In this document: piece after piece, positions 1 to 7,491 of the stretch
How positions within the stretch are numbered: position 1 is the stretch's first letter
Layout of the letters: each line of letters begins with the position of its first letter
Assembly (NCBI GenBank): GCA_002338255.1
Contig: DDHX01000007.1
Location: forward strand, 423-13,976
Length of the DNA stretch: 13,554 nucleotides
Direction: 5' to 3'
DNA from: Ruminococcaceae bacterium UBA1865
GTDB lineage: Bacteria; Bacillota; Clostridia; Oscillospirales; Acutalibacteraceae
Notes under the pieces: generated by a model
Database searches by the model: none
Seen by the model: only the letters and a program-made list of their open reading frames with translations
Told to the model about the DNA's origin: nothing
Program-made: the position numbers and the translations under genes

Positions 1-49
1 GACCTACTGCTTAGAAGGCAGTTGCTCTATCCAGCTGAGCTATTGGCGC
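1..49 (-). tRNA. tRNA-Arg (anticodon UCU), 3' part cut off by window edge
   Basis: Read on the minus strand, this starts with acceptor strand GCGCCAA (positions 49-43), then a normal D-arm and an anticodon stem ACTGC/GCAGT closing the loop CTTCTAA. The anticodon is TCT (positions 13-15), which reads AGA arginine codons. The variable region, T-arm and 3' acceptor strand lie beyond position 1. It begins only 11 nt after the tRNA-Gly CCA end, so the two are almost certainly transcribed together from the promoter at 153-182. Confidence 0.93.
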
Positions 50-60
50 AATTATACCAA

Positions 61-134
61 TGGAGCGAGTGATGGGAATCGAACCCACACGACCAGCTTG
101 GAAGGCTGGAGTTCTACCACTGAACTACACTCGC
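61..134 (-). tRNA. tRNA-Gly (anticodon UCC), complete with encoded CCA
   Basis: A complete 74-nt cloverleaf is visible. The acceptor GCGAGTG pairs with CACTCGC, the D-stem is GTTC/GAAC, and the anticodon stem CCAGC/GCTGG holds loop CTTCCAA. The T-loop is TTCGATT on stem GTGGG/CCCAT, the discriminator base is U, and the 3' CCA is encoded. The anticodon TCC (positions 100-102) reads GGA/GGG glycine codons. It is the first gene of a two-tRNA unit with tRNA-Arg. Confidence 0.97.
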
Positions 135-152
135 ATTTTAGCGACGGCTATC

Positions 153-182
153 ATTATAGCATAATCCAGTGGCAAATGTCAA
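153..182 (-). promoter_or_regulatory. Sigma-A promoter of the tRNA-Gly/tRNA-Arg unit
   Basis: On the minus strand there is TTGACA (177-182), an 18-nt spacer and TATAAT (153-158). Both hexamers match the vegetative consensus, and TGC directly upstream of TATAAT gives an extended -10. Transcription would start about 12 nt before the tRNA-Gly 5' end at 134. This is the usual short leader of a strong stable-RNA promoter. Confidence 0.85.
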
Positions 183-221
183 CACCTTATTGTCTGTCCT
201 CCAGCTTAAATAAAAATATAT

Positions 222-2513
222 TTATTTTAGAATGTCCAGTTTAATTCCGTCTTTTTCATCAGCAGTAACGGAAATTCCCGTAATCGTTTCACCGTAATTT
301 TCTACGATCAACGATGCAATTTTGTCTTCCACCTGACGGCGAATGAGGTTGCGCAAGTCCCTTGCACCGCTCTTGCCGCCGATTGCGTGTTCGGCAAGGT
401 AACGGGTTGCCTGATCATCATAAATCAACCTAATGCCGCGTTCCTTCAGCGAACCGACATATTCGTCGAGCATCAAGCATGAAACAGCCTCAAAATCGTC
501 TGTGTTGAGCGAACGGAACACAATGATCTCATCTACCCGGCTTAAGAATTCGGGGCGCAGGAACTCTGCAAGAGCCTTCATTGCTTTTTCACGAGTAACA
601 TCTGTTTCGTTTTTGGCAAAACCCAAAGTGCCTTCCTTTTTCTCGCTGCCTGCGTTGGAAGTCATTACAAGAACAGTGTTCTCGAAATTGACCGTGCGGC
701 CATGTGCGTCGGTGATGCGGCCTTCATCCAGAATTTGCAGCAAAATATTCATCACGTCAGGATGTGCTTTTTCGATTTCATCAAAAAGTAATACAGAATA
801 TGGACGGCGGCGAACCTTCTCAGTAACCTGACCGGCTTCATCGTAGCCGACGTAGCCTGGGGGTGAACCGATGATGCGTGACACCGAATGTTTTTCCATG
901 AATTCGGACATATCAAGCCGTATCAGCGTTTCAGGCGTATCGAAAAGTTCTTTTGAAAGAACTTTTACCAACTCTGTTTTTCCAACACCGGTCGGGCCGA
1001 CAAAAATAAAGGATGCCGGTCTGCGGCGCGGGCTGATTTGTACCCTGCTGCGGCGAATTGCTGCCGAAACCGCTTTAACGGCCTCTGCCTGACCAATCAC
1101 CTTAGAATTTAAAGTATTCTCAATATCGGCGAGCTTCCTCAGTTCGTTTTCCTGTATTCTGCTCGCGGGGATTCCAGTCCAAAGCTCAATTACCTTGGCG
1201 ATATCTTTTTCTTCAACCGGAGCTCCGAGCGCCAAAGGTGCTAATTCCTTCGTCTTTTTCTCTAATCTTGAAATTTCAGTCCGGACTTTAGCCAGCTTTT
1301 CATAGTCCGGCTCTATTCCATCCGCAGTAAGTTCTTCTTCCTGGTTCTTACGTTCTTCAAGTTCAAAATTCACACTGTCATAGTCCGCCATGGAGATATT
1401 GCGCAGGGCGGCGCAGGCACAGGATTCGTCGAGTAAATCTATTGCTTTATCAGGAAGAAAACGGTCATTGATGTAGCGCTCGGAAAGCACCACGGCCTTT
1501 TTTACAATTTCTTCCGGAACACGAACGCGGTGATAGGATTCATAGTATGACTTGATGCCCATCAGAACATCGACTGTTTCATCAATCGACGGTTCGGCAA
1601 TCGTCACAGGCTGAAAACGCCTTTCGAGCGCGGCGTCTTTTTCAATGTATTTGCGGTATTCCACGAAAGTAGTTGCGCCGATTACCTGAATTTCACCCCT
1701 TGAGAGCGCTGGTTTTAGAATGTTGGCAGCATTCATGGAGCCTTCTGCATCGCCCGTGCCGACAAGGTTATGAACCTCATCGATAAACAGGATAATATTC
1801 CCCTCGGCTTTCACCTCATCCACAAGTCCCTTAATGCGGCTTTCAAACTGGCCGCGAAACTGTGTTCCGGCAACCAAAGCGGTTAAATCCAGCAGGTGGA
1901 TTTCTTTTTTCATTAGTCTTGCGGGCACGGAGCCGTTCGCAATACGCAGGGCAAGGCCCTCCGCCACAGCGGTTTTACCGACACCCGGTTCACCGATTAA
2001 GCACGGGTTGTTTTTCGTGCGGCGGCTTAAAATCTGAATCACCCGTGAAATCTCTTTGTCACGGCCGATAATATTGTCGATTTCTCCCTGCTTGGCCTTG
2101 GCCGTCAGGTTGGTACAGTAGGCGTCAAGGTGCTTGCGCTTTGTTTTGCGCCTCTCTTTTTTATCCCTTTTCGCAGTGTCGTTGTTCTGCACCTGTTCCG
2201 GAATATTTTCACCACCGGAAAAAATGTTTTGCAGGAACGGGAATGTCGCGGCGCCTCCGGGCACAAAACCGTCTTCCCCGCCGTCCTCTTCATCATTGCT
2301 TTCTTCCGAATTTGCAGTCATCAGTTCATTGAGCTCTGCCTCCATTGCCTCCATTTGCTCTTCGGTAATGCCCATTTTTTCCATTAAATCATTGACGGGC
2401 TTAATGCCAAGCTCTTTTGCACAAACAAGGCAAAGACCCTGGCTTTCTTTTGAATCGACCGTTGGTGAGATAAATACAACCGCAGGCCTTTTATGACATC
2501 TTGAACACAACAT
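222..2513 (-). CDS. clpE: ClpE-like AAA+ ATPase subunit of Clp protease (zinc-finger class)
   Basis: This is a two-AAA+ HSP100/Clp unfoldase that would thread proteins into the ClpP protease in the cytoplasm. Numbering from the ATG at 2513 (763 aa), residues 3-31 form a Cys4 zinc finger, CX2C-X21-CX2C, in place of the double Clp_N repeat of ClpC; this is the ClpE hallmark. A charged linker follows: acidic at about 67-82 and basic at about 115-127. AAA-1 has Walker A GEPGVGKT (174-181), Walker B (242-246) and an ERRF arginine-finger region (~297). A short coiled middle domain (~385-430) precedes AAA-2 with GPTGVGKT (506-513), Walker B LLFDE (575-579) and an LGF tripeptide (630-632), the ClpP-docking loop. 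An in-frame GTG at 2525 is an alternative start and has an AAAGAG sequence 5 nt upstream. I prefer the ATG because related proteins begin MLCSRC. The gene is downstream of pgsA, with no ctsR, mcsA or mcsB beside it. ClpC is the main alternative name, but the zinc finger argues for ClpE. Confidence 0.9.
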   Translation of the reverse strand: MLCSRCHKRPAVVFISPTVDSKESQGLCLVCAKELGIKPVNDLMEKMGITEEQMEAMEAELNELMTANSEESNDEEDGGEDGFVPGGAATFPFLQNIFSGGENIPEQVQNNDTAKRDKKERRKTKRKHLDAYCTNLTAKAKQGEIDNIIGRDKEISRVIQILSRRTKNNPCLIGEPGVGKTAVAEGLALRIANGSVPARLMKKEIHLLDLTALVAGTQFRGQFESRIKGLVDEVKAEGNIILFIDEVHNLVGTGDAEGSMNAANILKPALSRGEIQVIGATTFVEYRKYIEKDAALERRFQPVTIAEPSIDETVDVLMGIKSYYESYHRVRVPEEIVKKAVVLSERYINDRFLPDKAIDLLDESCACAALRNISMADYDSVNFELEERKNQEEELTADGIEPDYEKLAKVRTEISRLEKKTKELAPLALGAPVEEKDIAKVIELWTGIPASRIQENELRKLADIENTLNSKVIGQAEAVKAVSAAIRRSRVQISPRRRPASFIFVGPTGVGKTELVKVLSKELFDTPETLIRLDMSEFMEKHSVSRIIGSPPGYVGYDEAGQVTEKVRRRPYSVLLFDEIEKAHPDVMNILLQILDEGRITDAHGRTVNFENTVLVMTSNAGSEKKEGTLGFAKNETDVTREKAMKALAEFLRPEFLSRVDEIIVFRSLNTDDFEAVSCLMLDEYVGSLKERGIRLIYDDQATRYLAEHAIGGKSGARDLRNLIRRQVEDKIASLIVENYGETITGISVTADEKDGIKLDILK

Positions 2514-2561
2514 AGGTAAAATCACTTCTTCTCTTTCAAAAATTATATATCAATACTTATC

Positions 2562-3173
2562 TTATTTTCTAACTGATTTTTTGTCCATCAATTCGTTGAT
2601 ATTGATGGCATACTGAGGGTCGTCTGAATGCAGAATCGCCGTATATATTTTAACATACTGTACAAACGCGTAAATCATCAACGCGGCAGTGATGGACAGG
2701 AGAATAACAGTAACCGTGAGGTTTTCAATTCCCCAAATTCCCTTTAGCGCCACAATGACAGTAAAGGAAACATAAAACAGAATCGTGGCGACTTTACCAT
2801 ACCATTTTGAACCGCTCGGTTTTTTATTCTTCTTGATCAGCATGCATGCGGCAGCTACCATTAAAATCTCTTTTAATACAAAGATTGCCAAAAGCGGAAT
2901 CAAAACCGGCTGTTCAACCGCGAGGCAAACTGCAACTGCGCCTTGCGTAAGCTTATCGGAAAGCGGGTCAAGCATCTGTCCCAGCTCTGTAAACTGGTTA
3001 AACCGGCGGGCAATCATACCATCAAGCATATCCGTAAGGCCGGAAATAACCAGTACAATTCCGGCGGATATAATCTGATTGTGCATAAAATAGATCACAA
3101 ACGGAATGATCAGAATGATACGTAAAATAGATAATGCATTTGGTATATTAATATTCTTATTCCTGTTTTTCAT
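2562..3173 (-). CDS. pgsA: CDP-diacylglycerol--glycerol-3-phosphate 3-phosphatidyltransferase
   Basis: This integral membrane enzyme would make phosphatidylglycerophosphate from CDP-diacylglycerol and glycerol-3-phosphate, the committed step to phosphatidylglycerol and cardiolipin. The 203-aa protein carries the full CDP-alcohol phosphotransferase signature D48-x2-D51-G52-x2-A55-R56-x8-G65-x3-D69-x3-D73, whose aspartates bind the metal and act in catalysis. About five to six hydrophobic segments span the chain. The ATG at 3173 has a GGGG sequence 9 nt upstream. It starts 16 nt after the cvpA stop and ends 48 nt before the clp ATG, so the three genes look like one operon. The family also includes single-domain cardiolipin and phosphatidylserine synthases. 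Size and the NIPNALSILRI N-terminus favour PgsA. Confidence 0.9.
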   Translation of the reverse strand: MKNRNKNINIPNALSILRIILIIPFVIYFMHNQIISAGIVLVISGLTDMLDGMIARRFNQFTELGQMLDPLSDKLTQGAVAVCLAVEQPVLIPLLAIFVLKEILMVAAACMLIKKNKKPSGSKWYGKVATILFYVSFTVIVALKGIWGIENLTVTVILLSITAALMIYAFVQYVKIYTAILHSDDPQYAININELMDKKSVRK

Positions 3174-3189
3174 TCGTAATTACCCCATT

Positions 3190-3705
3190 CTAAATTTCCG
3201 TTTGATACAGTAAATATACCGGGTTATGAACATATAAATACTTGTAAATATTGGAGCGGCCGATATCTTGATCCGAATTCGGATACTTTGCAGTAATAAC
3301 CGGAAGCGCAAGCTGCAAAACTGCGCAAATCAAGAATACCACCAAAGCGCCCTTCAGCAGCCCGAAAACCCCGCCAAGCAGGGAATTGACCTGATGCAGA
3401 ACCGGCAGTTTAAACACTGTATCCAATGCACGGGAAACGATTTGAACCAAAAGCTGGAGCACCACAAAGATGATAACCATAGATATCGTTTTTATAATAA
3501 TATGATTCAGCGCTGTCAAAGGAGTCAGCTTAGTCAAATACGCACCAACGATAACAGCAAGACGATCCGAAAGCGTAACCGCTGCAATAATCGCAAATAT
3601 GTAGCCGATTAGTTCGACAAGCGAACGAACAAGTCCTATTTTAAAACCTGAAATGACAAAACACAGAACAAGTACGCATAATAGTATATCAAGTATTGTT
3701 CCCAC
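3190..3705 (-). CDS. CvpA family membrane protein
   Basis: A 171-aa protein with four predicted membrane segments (about 3-20, 28-48, 66-92 and 112-136), the normal size and topology for the CvpA/colicin V production family. The N-terminal pattern, with an acidic residue in the first helix and G-F-K-x-G-L-x-R after it, and the later GGVFGLLKG segment are typical of the family. Family members have been linked to colicin V production and envelope stress, but the biochemical role is unsettled. Translation starts at a GTG with a perfect AGGAGG 6 nt upstream. It is the first gene of the probable cvpA-pgsA-clpE operon, behind the candidate promoter at 3748-3776. Confidence 0.85.
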   Translation of the reverse strand: MGTILDILLCVLVLCFVISGFKIGLVRSLVELIGYIFAIIAAVTLSDRLAVIVGAYLTKLTPLTALNHIIIKTISMVIIFVVLQLLVQIVSRALDTVFKLPVLHQVNSLLGGVFGLLKGALVVFLICAVLQLALPVITAKYPNSDQDIGRSNIYKYLYVHNPVYLLYQTEI

Positions 3706-3711
3706 TTTTTG

Positions 3712-3717
3712 CCTCCT
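3712..3717 (-). promoter_or_regulatory. Ribosome binding site fixing the GTG start of cvpA
   Basis: AGGAGG lies 6 nt upstream of GTG at 3703-3705. This strong site supports the non-ATG start. Confidence 0.85.
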
Positions 3718-3747
3718 GTTTAGCCCATTAGTTGATACATAAGAAAT

Positions 3748-3776
3748 AATATATCACAAAATATAATTTTGTACAA
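3748..3776 (-). promoter_or_regulatory. Candidate sigma-A promoter for cvpA-pgsA-clpE, with palindrome in the spacer
   Basis: On the minus strand there is TTGTAC (3771-3776), a 17-nt spacer and TATATT (3748-3753), with TGA directly before the -10 giving an extended -10. The -35 is weak (only TTG matches) but spacing is ideal and the gap is the longest between protein genes in this half of the window. The spacer contains the perfect inverted repeat ACAAAAT-TAT-ATTTTGT (3756-3772), which could be an operator or a weak hairpin after the upstream gene. Confidence 0.5.
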
Positions 3777-3781
3777 GTCAC

Positions 3782-5011
3782 TTACCGGCTATTGGCGAGC
3801 CGGACTTCAGAAATACCCAATATGTAAACCGAACTTTCATCATGTAATGCAATGGCCTTTGCATCACTGCCTGCGTCACAACTTCCCGAAGAAATGCCCG
3901 TTGTCGCGGAGTAGAAATACACTCGGCCGTCTGTTAGCGCGGCAACTGTGTCACCGTAAAGCGAAACCGACTTGACATTTTGTTTGAAATTAACGGAGAC
4001 TGTCGTTTTTCCGGTTTTATCAAGTATGACGAGCTTACTGCTTGCGGAATCCTTATAAGGAGAAAGGCTCAGCGCCGTTCTGGATGCATCCACGCAATAT
4101 GCGTCGAGCTGAAGTCCCTGATAGTCAAAATTGGTTTTTGTTCGTTGATTTGCATTAATCACCGCAGCCAGCTTATCGCCGACAGCCACAACAGTGCCAT
4201 CATCACAATAGTTGACATCGAGCATGATATTTTCCGCATAAACGGCAAACGGATCAACCGTCTTTCCGCTGTTGAGGTCAAGAAGATAGACGGCGGAGGT
4301 CAGTCCCCCATCCTTGGCGGAGACTCCCGTTACCACAGCCTTTGTACCATCCTGATTGAGCGCGGCGGCGGTCGGGTAGTATTCGGAAAACCAATAGTGG
4401 GACTGAGGGGTATTTTCCGTAGTGTAGGCTGTCAACTGACCGAAATAGCCGTCGGCCTCCGTGACAAGCGCGTAACGCCCGTTGGCTGCGAGTGCACCCG
4501 CAAGAATATTTTGCTGTCCATTTTCTTTTACAAGCGTCCTGCTTTGACTTTCAAGCTGATACCCCTTGCCGCCTAAATTGTAGATCAGCGCTCTGGAACC
4601 GTTCATTTTCATGACCGGCTGCGAGAAACTGTGCTGACGGCTGATCACTTCTTTGGCTGTAGAGTTCAGTACGGTCAGCGCGGTATCACTGACAATGGCG
4701 GCTTCCTTGTTCACAGATTTAAAATTCCCTACCGAAACCGAGTTGCCGGCAATCTTTACAGGATAACCGTCACCGATCCCCATGCCCACAACGCTGTTCT
4801 GTACCCATTCCAGCACATTGGAGGGAGTAAGGTTCCCGCGGTTAAACCAAATCAGCATTCCCAATACGCAGAGAATCAAAATGAGAATAATCTTATAAAC
4901 CCAGTGTGGAATACGGCTTTCACGGTGCGTCCGCTTTTTTCTGCGCCTTTCCTCCCGCGGCCTGACTGCGTCTATTTCGGTTGTGTCATAACGCTGTCCG
5001 CTGTCACTCAT
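3782..5011 (-). CDS. DUF5711-like membrane-anchored protein, probable beta-propeller
   Basis: A 409-aa protein of unknown function. Residues 1-37 are polar and very basic (ERRRKKR), residues 38-56 form one transmembrane helix, and the remaining ~350 residues should lie outside the membrane by the positive-inside rule. That part is rich in short beta-strand repeats such as ALAANGRYALVT, ALNQDGTKAVVTG and VNYCDDGTVVAVG, spaced like propeller blades. Full length and composition match clostridial proteins I recall as DUF5711; this label is from memory and not from a search. It has no signal-peptidase site, sortase motif or catalytic signature that I can see. Its ATG overlaps the truA stop as ATGA, implying translational coupling; the only SD-like GAGG is 13 nt away inside truA. 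A sensor or scaffold role at the envelope is speculation. Confidence 0.8.
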   Translation of the reverse strand: MSDSGQRYDTTEIDAVRPREERRRKKRTHRESRIPHWVYKIILILILCVLGMLIWFNRGNLTPSNVLEWVQNSVVGMGIGDGYPVKIAGNSVSVGNFKSVNKEAAIVSDTALTVLNSTAKEVISRQHSFSQPVMKMNGSRALIYNLGGKGYQLESQSRTLVKENGQQNILAGALAANGRYALVTEADGYFGQLTAYTTENTPQSHYWFSEYYPTAAALNQDGTKAVVTGVSAKDGGLTSAVYLLDLNSGKTVDPFAVYAENIMLDVNYCDDGTVVAVGDKLAAVINANQRTKTNFDYQGLQLDAYCVDASRTALSLSPYKDSASSKLVILDKTGKTTVSVNFKQNVKSVSLYGDTVAALTDGRVYFYSATTGISSGSCDAGSDAKAIALHDESSVYILGISEVRLANSR

Positions 5012-5763
5012 ACTGATTTCACATCCTCATAAAAAACACGATTTAAATACAATCCGTATGGTGGGGCGGTCGGACCGGCGGCTTTGCGGCTTTTTGCCTC
5101 AATGATACCCGCAACATCCTGCGGCTCGAACTTTCCCTGTGCAACACGCAGAAGCGTCCCAACCATAATCCGAACCATATTGTACATAAACCCGTCCGCA
5201 GCAACCGTAAAGGTTACGAGATTTCCTTCTCTTTTCACTTCCGCCCTTGTCACAGTGCGCGTCATATTACCGCGCTCCCGTGCGTCCAGCGTACAGAAGG
5301 AGGTAAAGTCATGTGCACCCAAAAAACAGGCGGCGGCCTCGTTCAGCCGTTCAACATCAAGTTCGTACCAATAATACAGTGCACGGCGGTTTAGAAACGG
5401 GTTGCGAATTTGACTGTTCCATATTTGATAAACATATTCTTTCCCGGTACAGGAATAGCGCGCATGGAAATCGGGTGCGGCTTCACAACAGCTCAGCACC
5501 GCCATATCCTCCGGAAGAAAATGATTCAGCGCTCCCACGAGGCGTTCACATGGAATTTCATGCCCGGTTTTCAGGCTGATGCAATACTCCCTTGCGTGTA
5601 CAAATGAATCTGTACGGCTGCACCCTTTGATGTCCGGCTTTTCCCCAAGCACCTTAAGGAGCGCTTCCTGAAAAACCTGCTGTACAGATACAGCGTTTTG
5701 CTGTATCTGCCAGCCATGGTAATTCGCGCCGTCATAACAGATTTTCAGCATCAAATTTCTCAT
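5008..5763 (-). CDS. truA: tRNA pseudouridine(38-40) synthase TruA
   Basis: TruA converts uridines 38-40 in the anticodon stem-loop of many tRNAs to pseudouridine. The 251-aa protein begins MRNLMLKICYDGANYHGWQ, the classic TruA N-terminus. It carries the catalytic aspartate in C-S-R-T-D52-S-F-V-H-A and the later YMYN-like segment (FMYNMVRIMVG). An open frame continues upstream to 5844. The ATG at 5763 is chosen because it has AAAGGG 5 nt upstream and matches the family N-terminus, and a longer start would run into ecfT. The gene follows ecfT by 40 nt, the conserved ecfA1-ecfA2-ecfT-truA order of Firmicutes, and its stop overlaps the next gene's ATG. Confidence 0.96.
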   Translation of the reverse strand: MRNLMLKICYDGANYHGWQIQQNAVSVQQVFQEALLKVLGEKPDIKGCSRTDSFVHAREYCISLKTGHEIPCERLVGALNHFLPEDMAVLSCCEAAPDFHARYSCTGKEYVYQIWNSQIRNPFLNRRALYYWYELDVERLNEAAACFLGAHDFTSFCTLDARERGNMTRTVTRAEVKREGNLVTFTVAADGFMYNMVRIMVGTLLRVAQGKFEPQDVAGIIEAKSRKAAGPTAPPYGLYLNRVFYEDVKSV

Positions 5764-5768
5764 AGTGT

Positions 5769-5774
5769 CCCTTT
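5769..5774 (-). promoter_or_regulatory. Ribosome binding site deciding the truA start
   Basis: AAAGGG lies 5 nt upstream of the ATG at 5761-5763. It favours this start over codons further upstream in the same frame. Confidence 0.75.
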
Positions 5775-5803
5775 CGGCATGGCGCGGCGCGCCGGCTGTA
5801 ATT

Positions 5804-6619
5804 TTATCGTATTGCCGGTGGAAAGTACACGCTGCAAAATACAATCACAGCACAGACCAGCAAGGAAAAGGCAACCGCCGCCGCGTCCCTTTTGGTCGCA
5901 TGCAGCACTTTCATTTTCGTGCGGCCCTCGCCGCCGTGGTAGCACCGGCACTCCATCGCCATCGCAAGGTCATAGGCGCGGCGGAACGACGAAACAAACA
6001 GCGGAATCAAGATTGGAATCAGGGCCTTGATTCTCTGAACAAGCCCGCCGCTTTCCATATCGGCTCCCCTCGCCTTTTGTGCACTCATGATTTTATCGGT
6101 TTCTTCAAGCAGAGTCGGCACAAAGCGAAGAGCAATTGTCATCATCATCGCGATTTCATGCACTTTAATGTGCAATACTTTCAGCGGCTTCATAATACGT
6201 TCAAGCGCGTCCGTCAGTTCCGTCGGCGAAGTGGTAAAGGTCAGAACTGAGCTGAACAGAATCAAGCTGACAATGCGAATCGTGATAAAAATCGCATTGG
6301 AAACACCTCCGGTGGTAATCCGGACATAACCCCAGCTCCACAGCGTTTCCCCCCCGGCATAAAACAGGTTAAGCACCGATGTAAAGATCACAACGAAAAA
6401 AATCGCCTTTAAGCTCTTAAAATACTGTTTCAGCGGTACACCCGACAAAAGCAGAATTCCAAAAATCAGCGCCGCCATCACAAGCAGACCCTCAAAATTG
6501 GAAGCAACAAAAATAAAAATGATAAATACAAAGGTCAGGATAATTTTAACACGCGAATCAAGGCGGTGAATCAGCGATTTTCCCGGAAAATACTGTCCTA
6601 ACGTAATATCTCTAACCAT
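5804..6619 (-). CDS. ecfT: Energy-coupling factor transporter transmembrane protein EcfT
   Basis: EcfT is the membrane T component that links the two ATPases of an ECF vitamin/metal transporter to interchangeable substrate-binding S subunits. The 271-aa protein opens with ITLGQYFPGKSLIHRLDSR, typical of the family, and has about five to six membrane segments (26-60, 71-87, 105-128, 246-266). A long cytoplasmic coupling region at ~140-240 carries two X-R-X motifs that plug into EcfA grooves. The first is the usual A183-R-G185; the second is C224-R-C226 within AMECRCYHGGEGRT. The ATG overlaps the ecfA2 stop by 8 nt and has AAAGGAGG 8 nt upstream, so translation with the ATPase is tightly linked. 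No S component lies in the window. Confidence 0.95.
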   Translation of the reverse strand: MVRDITLGQYFPGKSLIHRLDSRVKIILTFVFIIFIFVASNFEGLLVMAALIFGILLLSGVPLKQYFKSLKAIFFVVIFTSVLNLFYAGGETLWSWGYVRITTGGVSNAIFITIRIVSLILFSSVLTFTTSPTELTDALERIMKPLKVLHIKVHEIAMMMTIALRFVPTLLEETDKIMSAQKARGADMESGGLVQRIKALIPILIPLFVSSFRRAYDLAMAMECRCYHGGEGRTKMKVLHATKRDAAAVAFSLLVCAVIVFCSVYFPPAIR

Positions 6620-7478
6620 TTTTCCGGCCTCCTTTATCCAAAAGCGGCATCAGCTGCTTTAACGCCTGCTCGATTGTCAGTACGGTTGTAACAGGATAGC
6701 CCTTCCCCTTTAAAACAGACATGATTTTGGTAATCTGCGGCACACGCAGGCCGATTTTTTCCAGCTCGCTGTCGCGTGCGAACACTTTTTCGGCAGTATC
6801 GAACATTTCAATCTCACCCGCGTTCATGACAAGCACACGGCTTGCCATGCGCGCAACGTCCTCCATGCTGTGCGATACCAAAATAATGGTATTGTGCCTG
6901 GATGCATGATAATTCGCAATCTGGCTTAAAAGCACATCTCGACCCCGGGGGTCAAGCCCCGCGGTAGGCTCATCCAAAATCAGTACATCCGGGTCCATTG
7001 CAATCACACCGGCAATGGCGGCACGGCGCTTTTCGCCGCCTGAAAGCTCAAACGGGCTTTTTTCCAACAGGTCATCGTTTAAGCCGACGAACTCTGCGGC
7101 GGAATGGGCACGCTTTAAGATTTCATCCTTATCCAAGCCCATGTTGCCCGGTCCGAATGCAATATCTTTCAGTACGGTTTCTTCAAAAAGCTGGTGTTCG
7201 GGGTACTGGAACACCATGCCGACTTGAAAGCGCACAGCGCGGATTTTTTTCGGTTCCGCCCAGATGTCTTTCCCATTTAACAGTACGGTGCCGCCGGTTG
7301 GGCGAAGCAGGCCGTTAAGCTGCTGAATGAATGTAGATTTTCCAGAACCGGTGTGGCCAATCAGGCCGATGAACTCGCCCTGTTCAATGGAAACATTCAC
7401 ATGGCTGACTGCCGTTTTGCAAAACGGTGTTCCCTCGCCGTAAGTGTATGTCAAATCTTTTGTCTCAATGATAGGCAT
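6612..7478 (-). CDS. ecfA2: Energy-coupling factor transporter ATPase EcfA2
   Basis: One of the two ABC ATPases of the group II ECF transporter. The 288-aa protein has Walker A GHTGSGKST (41-49), Q-loop Q91, signature LSGGE (145-149), Walker B VLILDE (165-170) followed by PTAGLDPRGR, and switch His203. The GHTGSGKST P-loop and TAGLDP D-loop are the EcfA2 version. A C-terminal extension after ~230 is typical of EcfA dimerisation regions. The ATG has AGGAGA about 6 nt upstream and starts 13 nt after the ecfA1 stop. It should pair with EcfA1 and dock on EcfT. Confidence 0.95.
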   Translation of the reverse strand: MPIIETKDLTYTYGEGTPFCKTAVSHVNVSIEQGEFIGLIGHTGSGKSTFIQQLNGLLRPTGGTVLLNGKDIWAEPKKIRAVRFQVGMVFQYPEHQLFEETVLKDIAFGPGNMGLDKDEILKRAHSAAEFVGLNDDLLEKSPFELSGGEKRRAAIAGVIAMDPDVLILDEPTAGLDPRGRDVLLSQIANYHASRHNTIILVSHSMEDVARMASRVLVMNAGEIEMFDTAEKVFARDSELEKIGLRVPQITKIMSVLKGKGYPVTTVLTIEQALKQLMPLLDKGGRKNG

Positions 7479-7491
7479 ATGCTTCTCCTAA

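Noticed and set aside
208..227. AT-only inverted repeat (AAATAAA/TTTATTT) over the clp stop codon as a terminator
   Set aside because: The stem has no G-C pair and no separate T-run, so it is unlikely to terminate by itself. Transcription of clp may simply continue into the tRNA unit.
2542..2547. TATAAT on the minus strand upstream of the clp gene as a separate promoter
   Set aside because: No acceptable -35 lies at 16-18 nt (AGAAAA at 17) and there is no TG directly upstream. The gap is AT-rich, so a chance match is likely, although an internal stress promoter cannot be excluded.
2514..2561. Search for CtsR direct repeats or a CIRCE element upstream of the Clp ATPase gene and of cvpA
   Set aside because: By eye no GGTCAAA-type tandem and no TTAGCACTC/GAGTGCTAA pair is present in either gap. 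Heat-shock control by these regulators is therefore not supported here.
5764..5844. Upstream extension of the truA frame by 27 codons
   Set aside because: It would overlap the end of ecfT, its extra residues do not resemble the family, and the ATG at 5763 has a well-spaced AAAGGG.
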